From the NCBI RefSeq assembly GCF_017877055.1, contig NZ_JAGIPG010000004.1, forward strand, positions 1-64,000: a stretch of 64,000 nt of DNA, written 5' to 3'. The translations under genes were made by a program, and so were the position numbers. The first letter of the stretch is position 1. Each line of letters opens with the position of its first letter. Shown here one piece after another: positions 24,769 through 33,318 of this stretch. This DNA is from Neorhizobium galegae (GTDB lineage Bacteria; Pseudomonadota; Alphaproteobacteria; Rhizobiales; Rhizobiaceae). The notes below the pieces were generated by a model. It saw only the letters and a list, made by a program, of their open reading frames with translations. It was not told the origin of the DNA and ran no database searches.

Positions 24769-25141
24769 TACCTGCTGATCCTACCACGACGTGGGCCATA
24801 GTCAGGAGTAAAAGTAACTTTCGCTCTTGAACCAATTCGAACTTCTGACGCGTGATTAAGCGGACTGCATGCTCAGTCCTGCCGACCAGCTTAGCTGGGA
24901 AAAAATATAGCTAACTGCGGACTCCCGTGAGGTTATCCGCAGCCTCCGACACTCCACGACGCGCTCGCCCAGCTTCATCGTAGCTCACGAAGGCGCTTGG
25001 GAAACAGCTAATCAGACTGGCATGCGGTTGGTTCGCCGGGCCATACCGCGCTCCAGCGACGTAAAATCGGAGTGAGTGGCAACCGGGCCATTACTTCATT
25101 CTCCCGCATGTACCGCTACTTGACAGCATAGCATTTTTATT
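24769..25141. other. 373-bp intergenic region without a recognised gene
   Basis: No frame on either strand reads like protein. A TTGACA sits at about 25120 and could be the -35 of a housekeeping promoter for the GntR gene, with an AT-rich stretch after it. The rest shows no repeat or remnant that I recognise. Confidence 0.5.
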
Positions 25142-25153
25142 ATTGGATACAAT
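25142..25153. promoter_or_regulatory. Putative GntR operator ATTGGATACAAT
   Basis: ATTG-GATA-CAAT is a symmetric site of the ATTGTATACAAT type bound by FCD-domain GntR regulators. It ends one base before the regulator's start codon, so binding there would block the gene's own expression. Confidence 0.5.
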
Positions 25154-25154
25154 T

Positions 25155-25793
25155 ATGATTTCGGATACTGAAAAGACTCAGTCGGAAGCGGCGACCGACA
25201 AGATTAGGACGCTTATCCTGAGTGGGACATATCGTCCCGGTCAGCCACTTAGGCAGGAAGCCTTATCGGGACACTTGAGTATCAGTCGCACTCCTCTCCG
25301 GCACGCGCTTCAGTCACTCGCCGAGGAAGGGTTAGTCGAGGCGGTCGGCTTCAAGGGAGCACGTGTTGCACAACCTGATCCGCAAATGGTGCGCGATCTG
25401 TTTGATATGCGCCTTCTGCTGGAACCGCTTGCACTCAAGTCTGCGCTTGAGCATCACACAAAGCTTGATTTCGCCAAGGCAGAGATGGCGCTCGATGCAG
25501 CTGACGCAGAACGCGACCTCTACAAGCTCTCCCAGTTGAATTGGGAATTCCATCATGCACTCTACCATCCCTCAGGCCGGCGAACGCTCATGAGGACCAT
25601 CGAGCATCTCAACAGGGCATCTGCTTTTGCGGAAACGATTGCGAAGTCCATCGTTGTCCGATCGGAGAAATCGGCTGCCGAGCATCGCGAACTGCTGCAG
25701 GCCTGCCGCAACGCGGATGCGGACGACGCAATTGACCGCCTGACGGAGCATCTCCGGCTAGCCTATCGCGACATTCAGAACACGGAGTACTGA
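25155..25793 (+). CDS. GntR-family regulator, FCD subgroup
   Basis: The 212-residue protein has an N-terminal winged helix (IRTLILSGTYRPGQPLRQEA, then LSISRTPLRHALQSLAEEGL) and a helical FCD ligand domain whose metal-binding histidines are typical of the FadR group. ATG 25155 is preferred over TTG 25143. The amidohydrolase gene starts two bases after its stop, so the regulator is in an operon with its probable target. Confidence 0.9.
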   Translation: MISDTEKTQSEAATDKIRTLILSGTYRPGQPLRQEALSGHLSISRTPLRHALQSLAEEGLVEAVGFKGARVAQPDPQMVRDLFDMRLLLEPLALKSALEHHTKLDFAKAEMALDAADAERDLYKLSQLNWEFHHALYHPSGRRTLMRTIEHLNRASAFAETIAKSIVVRSEKSAAEHRELLQACRNADADDAIDRLTEHLRLAYRDIQNTEY

Positions 25794-25795
25794 CT

Positions 25796-26965
25796 GTGCC
25801 GGTCATCAACAGGATCGCAGAATTCCATGACGAGATGAGCAAGTGGCGGCGTCATCTTCATGCCAATCCAGAACTTTCCTACCAAGAGCATCAAACAGCA
25901 AAGTTCGTCGCTGACAAACTTCGGTCCTTCGGGATCGAGGTCAGCGAAGGCATTGGCGGAACCGGCGTCGTTGGCGTCCTGTACGGGGGTCGAAGAGGCG
26001 AACGCTCCATCGGTCTTCGCGCCGACATGGACGCGCTCGCTATCGGGGAGCGCAACGATTTTGGACACCGTTCGAGGAACGGCGGGGTCATGCACGCTTG
26101 CGGGCACGATGGGCATACAGCCATGCTGCTGGGTGCCGCACACTATCTTGCCGAAACCCGCAATTTTTCGGGCCGCGTTGTTTTCATCTTTCAGCCGGCT
26201 GAGGAAATGGGAGGCGCGGATGGCGGGGCGGCTCGAATGATCCGCGAAGGATTGTTCAAAACCTTTCGATGCGACGAGATATACGGCTTGCATAATTGGC
26301 CGGGAATGGACGTCGGAACCTTCGCGGTTAAGGCCGGCCCGATGATGGCGTCGGGCGATAGCTTTGAGATAGAGGTGTTGTCCAAGGGCATGCACGCAGC
26401 GCAACCACACAAGGGCGCTGATGTTGTTCTGACGGCCGGTCATATCCTCGTCGCGCTTCAGCAAATTGCCGCGCGAAACACTGATCCACTCGACGCCCTT
26501 GTCGTTAGCGCGACGCAGATCCATGGTGGGGACGCTTACAACGTCTTGCCGAACACAGTCACCATTCGAGGCACGGTGAGAGCTTTCTCTCCCCGAGCAC
26601 GCGCGGCAGCGGAACCGGCGCTTCGCCGCGTCGTCGAAGGTATAGCGTTGTCGACAGGTGCCCATTGCAAGGTGTCGTATGCTCAGCAATATCCGACCCT
26701 CGTTAACTCCGAGCCCACAGCGCGAGCGGCCGAAGCTGCAGGTTTATCGGTATTCACCAAGGTCGAGACAAACCCGCCGCAGACGATGATTGTGGAGGAC
26801 TTTGCCTTCATGCTTGAAGACCGGCCCGGATGCTACGGGTGGATCGGAAATGGCCCGGATGATAATGGCCGGATCCTTCACAGCGCGTGGTTTGACTTCA
26901 ATGACGAGGCTCTGCCTTTTGGGGCTTCTTACTTCGCCGCAGTCGTTGAACAGCAACTGCAATGA
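25796..26965 (+). CDS. M20-family amidohydrolase (hippurate hydrolase type)
   Basis: The 389-residue enzyme begins with GTG right after the GntR stop. Metal-binding and catalytic motifs are GLRADMDAL, MHACGHDGHTAML, PAEEMGGADGG (catalytic Glu) and GLHNWPGMD. It belongs to the M20D group (hippurate, indole-acetyl-amino-acid or N-acyl-amino-acid hydrolases), which remove an acyl group from an amino acid in the cytosol. Substrate uncertain. With the GntR gene and the downstream hydrolase it may form a small catabolic unit. Confidence 0.92.
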   Translation: MPVINRIAEFHDEMSKWRRHLHANPELSYQEHQTAKFVADKLRSFGIEVSEGIGGTGVVGVLYGGRRGERSIGLRADMDALAIGERNDFGHRSRNGGVMHACGHDGHTAMLLGAAHYLAETRNFSGRVVFIFQPAEEMGGADGGAARMIREGLFKTFRCDEIYGLHNWPGMDVGTFAVKAGPMMASGDSFEIEVLSKGMHAAQPHKGADVVLTAGHILVALQQIAARNTDPLDALVVSATQIHGGDAYNVLPNTVTIRGTVRAFSPRARAAAEPALRRVVEGIALSTGAHCKVSYAQQYPTLVNSEPTARAAEAAGLSVFTKVETNPPQTMIVEDFAFMLEDRPGCYGWIGNGPDDNGRILHSAWFDFNDEALPFGASYFAAVVEQQLQ

Positions 26966-27078
26966 TAACCCGCGTGCGCACCCGCTCCTCAGCGTCCTGA
27001 AAGCTACCCAAGCCGCCGCTATGGCAGGCGCTCGCAAAGAGAGTGCGTCACGAAGCAGTTCCAGATGCGAGGACCTTC

Positions 27079-27972
27079 ATGCGAACAGTCAAAACAGACA
27101 CTCTCGAAATTGCTTATTTTGAACACGGCTCGCCCGAAGGTTGGCCTGTGTTGCTGAGCCATGGGTTTCCGTACGACATACACGCCTATGACGAGGTTGC
27201 ACCTCGCCTGGCGGAAGCGGGAGCCCGGGTGATTGTCCCGTATCTACGAGGCTTTGGCCCCACTCGCTTCCTATCAGGCTCCACAATGCGAAGCGGCCAG
27301 CAGGCTGCTCTCGGCAAGGATGTTATCAACTTGCTCGACGCCCTTGGCATCGAGAAGGCCATTCTCGCCGGCTATGACTGGGGTGGCCTTGCTTCATGCG
27401 TTGCATCGGCACTGTGGCCTGATCGAGTGGCCGGCCTGGTCTCCTATGCGGGCTACGACGTTATCGACGTGAAGCGGCTGGGCCATGCCTACCAGCCCAG
27501 CCTGGAACAGGCTGTCTGGTACCAACATCTGTTCCAGCACGAGCGCGGCCGCGAGTGCTTGGCTCTCCACCGCCGCGATTTGTGCAGGATCCTCTGGAAG
27601 CAGTGGTCGCCGACCTGGGCGTTTGACGACGCGACGTTTGACCGCACAGCGGCCTCTTTCGACAATCCGGACTTCGTCGATGTCGTCATCCACTCCTATC
27701 GCTTCGACTTCGGGAACGCAGCGGGAGATCCCGCTCTGGCTGATCTGGAAACGCGGTTGGCCGAAAAGCCACCCATAACCGTTCCCGCGATCACTATCGA
27801 CGGGACGCAAGATCCGTTAAAGCCCGGCGGAACGGCTGATCATGCCCCGATGTTCAAAGCACGACACGAGCATCGAGTGGTCGGGTGCGGACATAATCTG
27901 CCCTGGGAGGCGCCACATGATTTCGCCGACGCTATAACAACAGTTCAAGGTTGGTGCGGTTTCGCGTCCTAG
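27079..27972 (+). CDS. Alpha/beta hydrolase (epoxide hydrolase/haloalkane dehalogenase-like)
   Basis: The 297-residue protein has the oxyanion HGFPYD, the YLRGFGPT segment, a nucleophile elbow GYDWGG with Asp as nucleophile, and a final His in GCGHNLPWEAP. An Asp nucleophile points to epoxide hydrolase or dehalogenase chemistry instead of an esterase. ATG 27079 follows GAGGA and is preferred over 27043. The gap of 113 bp after the amidohydrolase allows cotranscription. Confidence 0.9.
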   Translation: MRTVKTDTLEIAYFEHGSPEGWPVLLSHGFPYDIHAYDEVAPRLAEAGARVIVPYLRGFGPTRFLSGSTMRSGQQAALGKDVINLLDALGIEKAILAGYDWGGLASCVASALWPDRVAGLVSYAGYDVIDVKRLGHAYQPSLEQAVWYQHLFQHERGRECLALHRRDLCRILWKQWSPTWAFDDATFDRTAASFDNPDFVDVVIHSYRFDFGNAAGDPALADLETRLAEKPPITVPAITIDGTQDPLKPGGTADHAPMFKARHEHRVVGCGHNLPWEAPHDFADAITTVQGWCGFAS

Positions 27973-28048
27973 AGGCCGCAATCGGTTCGTCGGACTTGGA
28001 GCAGCACCGATTGCCGATCCGTGGGCGTGGCGCTCCTTTCGTATCCGT

Positions 28049-28303
28049 CTAGAGGCCGGGCCACATTCCACCGTCAAGCCGCAGATTTGCCCCAGTGATA
28101 TAGCTCGCACGCGGGCTTGCGAGGAAGGCGACGGCATCGGCGATTTCATCCACTGTCCCAACTCGCCTTATCGGCACCTGCGCGAACATTGGCAGTGCGA
28201 CCCTTTCGACTTCGGGCCATGGCGCATCCGGCGCAAGCCCTCGCGTAAGGGCCGCCTTGCGGAAAGCCTCATCTAGACTGGCGCTGGCGTAAGGCTTCGG
28301 CAT
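28049..28303 (-). pseudogene. C-terminal fragment of a short-chain dehydrogenase
   Basis: The minus strand reads FRKAALTRGLAPDAPWPEVE, then VPIRRVGTVDEIADAVAFLA and YITGANLRLDGGMWPGL, the ending of classical SDR enzymes (ITGxxLRLDGG). The cofactor-binding half and the catalytic YxxxK are absent; upstream the sequence turns into unrelated sequence ahead of the PH-domain gene. Confidence 0.75.
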
Positions 28304-28335
28304 CCCGTTTAGACCTGCTACCCGATTTCGGCTCG

Positions 28336-28713
28336 CTACCTCAGCACTCCAGTCGCCAACGCCCTTTGAATGCCGCGGACGTCCGTGCCTTTCTTCAGAG
28401 TCTTGGCTATTGGGGTGCTGGAGCCGGAAACCCAAATCTTGAGTTCAGAATCGAGATCGAACGTTCCAGCCGTTTCAACTGAGAAGCGGGTGATCGCCTT
28501 GTATGGAATTGAGGTGTAGTCGACTTTGCTACCGGTCAAGCCCTGGATGTCGACAAGAATGATGCGGGACTGAGTGAAGACAAAGAAATCGCGAATTACC
28601 TTGAAGGCCAGTTGCGGCGTTTCGCCGTCGATCAAAACGCCGTCTAGACGGCGCTTCAGATCATTGGGGTCTACCGTCGATCCATGCCCGAGAAGGCCGT
28701 CAAAGATACCCAT
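28336..28713 (-). CDS. Bacterial PH-domain protein (bPH_1/YvbH type)
   Basis: The 125-residue protein MGIFDGLLGHGSTVDPNDLK with the segment VIRDFFVFTQSRIILVDIQG and VDYTSIPYKAITRFSVETAG matches the bacterial pleckstrin-homology family bPH_1. These are small cytosolic beta-barrel proteins of mostly unknown function. ATG 28713 follows GGGGGA. Its upstream region carries five TGCAACAC octamers (28790-28877), which may be operator sites. Confidence 0.85.
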   Translation of the reverse strand: MGIFDGLLGHGSTVDPNDLKRRLDGVLIDGETPQLAFKVIRDFFVFTQSRIILVDIQGLTGSKVDYTSIPYKAITRFSVETAGTFDLDSELKIWVSGSSTPIAKTLKKGTDVRGIQRALATGVLR

Positions 28714-28789
28714 GTCGCTATCCCCCGTTCCTTTGCGGAAGATAGGGTGAAGAGCGTCTGTGGCAAGCACTCCCAGAGCCAGCCTTCTC

Positions 28790-28877
28790 GTGTTGCAAAC
28801 GTGTTGCATGGACTTAATTGCAACACCTAGATCACCGTTGAAATCATTGGGAATCTTTTGCAACACGGGTGCAACAC
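28790..28877. repeat. Five TGCAACAC/GTGTTGCA octamers, in two 11-bp-spaced pairs
   Basis: GTGTTGCA occurs at 28790 and 28801; the complementary TGCAACAC occurs at 28819, 28859 and 28870. Both outer pairs have an 11-bp period, about one helical turn, and the two pairs face in opposite orientations. They lie between the PH-domain gene and tRNA-Phe. They could be cooperative operator sites or recombinase arm sites. Confidence 0.65.
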
Positions 28878-28883
28878 GATGAA

Positions 28884-28906
28884 AAGCGCAACTGCGCCAA
28901 GCGCTT
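28884..28906 (-). terminator. Possible terminator of tRNA-Phe
   Basis: On the minus strand, about 18 bp after the tRNA, AAGCGC and GCGCTT form a 6-bp stem followed by TTTC. Short but correctly placed. Confidence 0.4.
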
Positions 28907-28923
28907 GATTTCCTTTAGGAAAA

Positions 28924-28999
28924 TGGTGCCCGGAGGCGGATTTGAACCACCGACACGCGGATTTTCAATCCGCTGCTCTACCAACTGAGCTATCCGGGC
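28924..28999 (-). tRNA. tRNA-Phe (anticodon GAA)
   Basis: A 76-nt cloverleaf with acceptor GCCCGGA / TCCGGGC, D-loop AGCTCAGTTGGTAGAGC, anticodon stem enclosing TGAAAAT and T-loop GGTTCAAATCC. The CCA end is encoded. It sits beside yacG, its usual neighbour in rhizobia. Material to its left, on the 3' side, is accessory sequence. Confidence 0.98.
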
Positions 29000-29181
29000 A
29001 TCGAGGCCTATGAAGCCTTCCGGTCGGGACCGGCGGGGGCGTTTCCCCCGGAGCGAGCGGGGTTATAACATCTTGTTCGGCCATGTCCAGCGCCGGAACC
29101 CACTTTTTTGACAGGTTTGCGAAAATCGCGATTTCCTGAACAAAAACAGTCACCCGCTTGTCCGCTTCTCGGTTGTCCGGC

Positions 29182-29391
29182 TCAGTCGTCCGAGCCGTCG
29201 GCCTTGGTCTCGTCGTCCGAAACCGGAATCGCGTAGGAGCCCTTCAGCCAGCGCGACAGGTCGAGCGTGCGGCAGCGATCGGAGCAGAAGGGGTAGTTGT
29301 CGCGCGAGGACGGCTTGCCGCATTCCGGGCAGGGCCTCGTCTTCCTGAGCGGCTCGACCTTGCCGCCGGTCTTGATGGGTTCGGATGCCAT
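29182..29391 (-). CDS. yacG: DNA gyrase inhibitor YacG
   Basis: The 69-residue protein has a zinc ribbon of four cysteines, CPECGKPSS and FCSDRCRTLDLSRWL. YacG binds GyrB and inhibits gyrase. Length and neighbours (maf, infA) match rhizobial genomes. The stretch 29392-29513 before maf is short and empty. Confidence 0.95.
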   Translation of the reverse strand: MASEPIKTGGKVEPLRKTRPCPECGKPSSRDNYPFCSDRCRTLDLSRWLKGSYAIPVSDDETKADGSDD

Positions 29392-29513
29392 CGTTGGACA
29401 CTCCTATTCTTGGGGGCATGAAATGGCGCTTCAGCGGGCGAGGAGGCGCCTGAGGAAGCGGATGGAGACATGCATGTTGGCGGCTCTTTGCCTCAATGCC
29501 CTGCCAGGCCTTG

Positions 29514-30134
29514 TCAGCCCTCTGGCCAGGCCGCCGCGACGTCGAAGCCTTCGCCCGCCAAAAGCCCGGTCACCTCGAAAAGCGGCAGGCCGACGACATT
29601 GCTGTAGGAGCCGACGAGTTTCTGGACGAAGGATCCGGCAATGCCCTGGATCGCGTAGGCGCCCGCCTTGCCGCGCCACTGCCCCGACGCGATGTAGTTT
29701 TCGATCTCGCGGGTGGAAAGCCGCTTGAAGCGAACCTTGGTCTGGACCACCTTCTGGCGGAACTGGCCGCCGGGGGTGATCAGGCAGATGCCGGTATAGA
29801 CCCAGTGGCCGCGCCCGGAGAGCAGGTGCAGGGCGGACGAGGCTTCTTGCGTATATTCGGTCTTTTCGAGAATGCGGCGGCCGACGGCGACCACCGTGTC
29901 GGCCGACAGGATATAGCTGTGCCGCCAGGCCGGATCGTTTCTGATGGCGTTAAGCGCCGCTTCGGCCTTTTCGGTTGACAGCCTTCGGGCAAGCGAACGC
30001 GGATGTTCGGATTTCTTCGGCGTCTCGTCGATATCCATCGGCATCAGCCGCGCCGGCGTAATACCGGCCTGGTTGAGGAGGTCGAGGCGGCGCGGAGAAC
30101 CGGAGGCCAGTATCAGCTTTTGTTCCAGCGCCAT
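29514..30134 (-). CDS. maf: Maf-like nucleoside triphosphate pyrophosphatase
   Basis: The 206-residue protein starts EQKLILASGSPRRLDLLNQA and has the catalytic acid ILSADTVVAVGRRI. Maf proteins hydrolyse dTTP/UTP or modified nucleotides to the monophosphate, keeping them out of nucleic acids. It overlaps nothing and is 24 bp from infA in the same operon. Confidence 0.94.
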   Translation of the reverse strand: MALEQKLILASGSPRRLDLLNQAGITPARLMPMDIDETPKKSEHPRSLARRLSTEKAEAALNAIRNDPAWRHSYILSADTVVAVGRRILEKTEYTQEASSALHLLSGRGHWVYTGICLITPGGQFRQKVVQTKVRFKRLSTREIENYIASGQWRGKAGAYAIQGIAGSFVQKLVGSYSNVVGLPLFEVTGLLAGEGFDVAAAWPEG

Positions 30135-30158
30135 GAGAGCCCGCCGCGAATGATAAGG

Positions 30159-30377
30159 TTACTTGAAGCGGTAGGTGATGCGGCCCTTGGTCAGATCGTA
30201 GGGCGTCATTTCGACGAGCACCTTGTCGCCGGCGAGAACGCGGATGCGGTTCTTGCGCATGCGGCCGGCGGTGTGGGCAATGATTTCGTGTTCGTTTTCG
30301 AGCTTCACGCGGAATGTCGCGTTGGGCAGGAGTTCGGTCACGACGCCCGGGAATTCGAGGACTTCTTCTTTAGCCAT
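30159..30377 (-). CDS. infA: Translation initiation factor IF-1
   Basis: The 72-residue S1-domain protein MAKEEVLEFPGVVTELLPNA with TAGRMRKNRIRVLAGDKV and the ending LTKGRITYRFK is a standard IF-1. It binds the ribosomal A site during initiation. Highly conserved and essential in bacteria. Confidence 0.98.
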   Translation of the reverse strand: MAKEEVLEFPGVVTELLPNATFRVKLENEHEIIAHTAGRMRKNRIRVLAGDKVLVEMTPYDLTKGRITYRFK

Positions 30378-30543
30378 CTATAGGTTTTCTTCCTGTGTTG
30401 GGTTTGGGCCGGCAAAGCTTGTTTTCGCCCGCCCGGAAATTTGCGCGGAAACTACACAATCATGTCCGCTTTGTGAACCTAGCTTGAGCGCTATTCTCAA
30501 TGTCGTTTCAACCGGCCTGCGTGGAGCGTCGAGGCGGGCCGTT

Positions 30544-31023
30544 TCAGGCCGTCTCGGCCGGATGCCGGCTGATGCCGGAAAGGCGCTCGTCGATCAACTT
30601 CCAGAGATGGTCGCGAACCTCGCGATAGGCATCCAGCATCTGGTCGCGGGTGCCCGTTGCAGCGGTCGGGTCCATGGTCGGCCAGTAGACCACGTCCACC
30701 GCGTTTGAACGGGTCAGTTCCAGTGCGGCATGGTGGGCTTCCGGCGTCAGCGTGACGATCAGGTCGAAAAAATCGTCCTCGAGTTCCTCCAGCGTACGCG
30801 GCTGGTGGCGGCCGATCGAAAGCCCGACCTCCTCCAGGACTGCATCCACGAAAGGATCCCGCTCGCCGGAGCGCACCCCCGCCGACTGGACGTAGATATC
30901 GGGTGGCAGCAGCCGCTTTGCAATGGCTTCCGCCATCGGCGAACGGATGACGTTGAAGCCACACATGAAAAGAATGGCGCCTGGTTTTTTGGCCTTCGTC
31001 TCGGGGGCGGGCATTGCCTCCAT
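30544..31023 (-). CDS. Low-molecular-weight phosphotyrosine-phosphatase-like protein
   Basis: The 159-residue protein has the P-loop CGFNVIRSP, fitting Cx5RS, where the usual LMW-PTP loop is C(L/M)GN(I/V)CRSP; the second cysteine is replaced by Ile. A downstream DP pair near the acidic region may provide the acid. It is found at this place in many rhizobia, between UPF0262 and infA, often named arsenate-reductase-like; the true substrate is unknown. It starts 2 bp after the UPF0262 stop. Confidence 0.85.
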   Translation of the reverse strand: MEAMPAPETKAKKPGAILFMCGFNVIRSPMAEAIAKRLLPPDIYVQSAGVRSGERDPFVDAVLEEVGLSIGRHQPRTLEELEDDFFDLIVTLTPEAHHAALELTRSNAVDVVYWPTMDPTAATGTRDQMLDAYREVRDHLWKLIDERLSGISRHPAETA

Positions 31024-31025
31024 GC

Positions 31026-31499
31026 TCAGCCGCGCCAGTAGAGCACGCAGACCAGCGTGAAAAGCCGCCGGGCAGTATCGAAATCAACGCGGATCTTGCC
31101 GTCGAGGCGGTCCATCAGCGTCTGCGAGCCCTCGTTATGGACGCCGCGCCGGCCCATGTCGATTGCCTCGATGCGGCTCGGGGTCGAGGAGCGGATCGCC
31201 TCGTAGTAGCTTTCGCAGATCATGAAATAATCCTTGATGATCCGCCGGAAGGGGGTCAGCGACAGGATATGGGTCGCGACCTGCTCGTCCTTGTCCGTGG
31301 TGATGCCGAGCACCAGCTTGCTGTCGACGAGCGAAAGTTTCAGCTTGTAGGGGCCGCCGGCATGGCCGAGTGGCTCGAAGGAGTTTTCCTCGACGAGATC
31401 GAAGATGGCGACCGCCCGCTCATGTTCCACATCGGGCGTGGAGCGCCCGATCGAGTCGTCCAGAACGACGTCGTAGAGCCGGTAGACCGCCCGCCCCAT
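31026..31499 (-). CDS. UPF0262 family protein
   Basis: The 157-residue protein contains YRLYDVVLDDSIGRSTPDVE, PFRRIIKDYFMICESYYEAI and IEAIDMGRRGVHNEG, which identify the alphaproteobacterial UPF0262 family. Function unknown. It lies between hisD and the LMW phosphatase with only a few bases on each side, so it is cotranscribed with hisD. Confidence 0.93.
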   Translation of the reverse strand: MGRAVYRLYDVVLDDSIGRSTPDVEHERAVAIFDLVEENSFEPLGHAGGPYKLKLSLVDSKLVLGITTDKDEQVATHILSLTPFRRIIKDYFMICESYYEAIRSSTPSRIEAIDMGRRGVHNEGSQTLMDRLDGKIRVDFDTARRLFTLVCVLYWRG

Positions 31500-31502
31500 C
31501 CG

Positions 31503-32816
31503 TCAGCCCTCGTCGTCGAGGGGCAAGCCGTTGAGGCGGATCGCGACGGAGCGTGCATGGGCATCGAGCCCCTCGGAATGGGCAAGCGTGATCGCCGCCG
31601 GCGCCAGCTGGCGGAGCTGATCCGGGCCGAGGCGCAGGATCGAGGTGCGCTTGACGAAGTCGAGAACCGAAAGGCCGGAGGAGAACCGGGCCGAGCGCGC
31701 CGTCGGCAGCACGTGGTTGGAGCCACCGACATAATCGCCGATCACTTCCGGCGTATGGCGGCCGATGAAGATCGCGCCGGCGTTGCGGATGCCGGGCAGC
31801 AGCGCGTCGGGATCGGCAACGGCAAGCTCCAGGTGCTCGGCGGCGATACGGTTGGCGAGCGGCAAAGCCGCGTTCAGGTCCGGCACCAGGATGACGGCGC
31901 CGAAATCGCGCCAGCTGGCGGCAGCGGTTTCCGAGCGCGACAGGGTCTTCAGCTGCCGCTCGACGGCAGCCTCCACCGCGCGGCCTAGCCCGGCATTGTC
32001 GGTGACGAGGATCGACTGGGCGCCCGCATCGTGTTCGGCCTGGGCGAGCAGGTCGGCCGCCAGCCAGTCGGGATCGTTTTCACCGTCGGCGATGACCAGC
32101 ACTTCCGAAGGACCGGCGATCATGTCGATGCCGACAGTGCCGAAGACATGCCGCTTGGCGGCCGCCACATAGGCATTGCCGGGGCCGACGATCTTGGCGA
32201 CCGGGGCGATCGTCTCGGTGCCATAGGCGAGTGCCGCCACGGCCTGGGCACCGCCGATACGGTAGATCTCGGTGACGCCGGCGATGCGGGCGGCAGCGAG
32301 CACGGCCGGGTTGATCTTGCCGCCGTTGGCCGGCACGACCATGACCACGCGCGGCACGCCGGCAACCCTTGCCGGCACCGCATTCATCAGAACCGAGCTC
32401 GGGTAACTGGCGGTGCCGCCCGGAACATAAAGGCCGACCGCCTCGATTGCCGTCCAGCGCGAGCCGAGGCCGACGCCGATCGCGTCCTCGTAGATATCGT
32501 CCTTCGGCATCTGCCGGGCATGATGGCGCTCGATCCGTTCGGCGGCGAGGTTCAGGGCGTCGATGACCTTCCGGTCGGTCTCGGCGAAGGCCGCATCGAT
32601 CTCGGCTTCGGTGACCTTGATCCCGACCTTGGCGAGGTCGATCCCGTCGAAACGGGCGGAATAATCAATCAGCGCCTGATCGCCGCGGGCGCGCACATCG
32701 TCGATGATGGCCCGCACCACCGTATTCACATCTTCCGAGACCTCCCGCTTGGTGGAGAGAAATGCGGAAAACTTCGCCTCAAAATCCTGCGACGCCTGAT
32801 CCAGCCAGATTGCCAA
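31503..32816 (-). CDS. hisD: Histidinol dehydrogenase
   Basis: The 437-residue enzyme makes the last two oxidations of histidine synthesis, histidinol to histidine, with NAD and zinc. Motifs VPGGTASYPSSVLMNAVPAR, GIDMIAGPSEVLVIADG, LLAQAEHD and AAEHLELAV contain the zinc-binding and catalytic Glu/His residues. Length is normal for the family. It precedes UPF0262 by 3 bp. Confidence 0.97.
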   Translation of the reverse strand: MAIWLDQASQDFEAKFSAFLSTKREVSEDVNTVVRAIIDDVRARGDQALIDYSARFDGIDLAKVGIKVTEAEIDAAFAETDRKVIDALNLAAERIERHHARQMPKDDIYEDAIGVGLGSRWTAIEAVGLYVPGGTASYPSSVLMNAVPARVAGVPRVVMVVPANGGKINPAVLAAARIAGVTEIYRIGGAQAVAALAYGTETIAPVAKIVGPGNAYVAAAKRHVFGTVGIDMIAGPSEVLVIADGENDPDWLAADLLAQAEHDAGAQSILVTDNAGLGRAVEAAVERQLKTLSRSETAAASWRDFGAVILVPDLNAALPLANRIAAEHLELAVADPDALLPGIRNAGAIFIGRHTPEVIGDYVGGSNHVLPTARSARFSSGLSVLDFVKRTSILRLGPDQLRQLAPAAITLAHSEGLDAHARSVAIRLNGLPLDDEG

Positions 32817-32883
32817 GCGGATATTCCTTCCAACTCAAAAAACGATGTTATCCCGGTCGGGCCATTCGGGCAAAGGGGCCGGA

Positions 32884-33318
32884 TCAGGGATGACGGGGCT
32901 TAGACGCCGTTTCCCATGCGCCGCCGACATCCGCAAGAGCAACTTCGATGCATTCGACATCGAGCGCAATCGTCGATTTGCCGGACAGGACGAGTTCGAT
33001 CGTGCCTTCCGGACCCTCGCCCTTCTGCAAGAAGGTGATCGCCAAAAGCGACAGGACCTCGTCCTTGCGGCCGCGGTTGATGCCGGTCGAGCGCACCGCC
33101 TGGACGCGCTTGAAGACGATCGCCGCGCGGCGGCGTTCGAAACCCTTGCGCTGCCTGGCCAAGGCATTCTCCCAGACGAAACGGTTGGCAGCGAGCGAAA
33201 AGTTCTGTTCGGGCTGCGACCAGCGGACATCGCCTACCTTGAAAACGGCATCCTGCATATGGGCGGAAATGACGCCCAGGTCGTCCGTGTCGAGGGCCAG
33301 CAGCTTCAAGTCGGTCAT
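32884..33318 (-). CDS. DUF2948 family protein
   Basis: The 144-residue protein with LLALDTDDLGVISAHMQDAV, VGDVRWSQPEQNFSLAANRF and LSGKSTIALDVECIEVAL is the DUF2948 family, normally sited between murA and hisD in rhizobia. Function unknown. Here murA lies about 5 kb further right, so the block has been interrupted. Confidence 0.9.
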   Translation of the reverse strand: MTDLKLLALDTDDLGVISAHMQDAVFKVGDVRWSQPEQNFSLAANRFVWENALARQRKGFERRRAAIVFKRVQAVRSTGINRGRKDEVLSLLAITFLQKGEGPEGTIELVLSGKSTIALDVECIEVALADVGGAWETASKPRHP

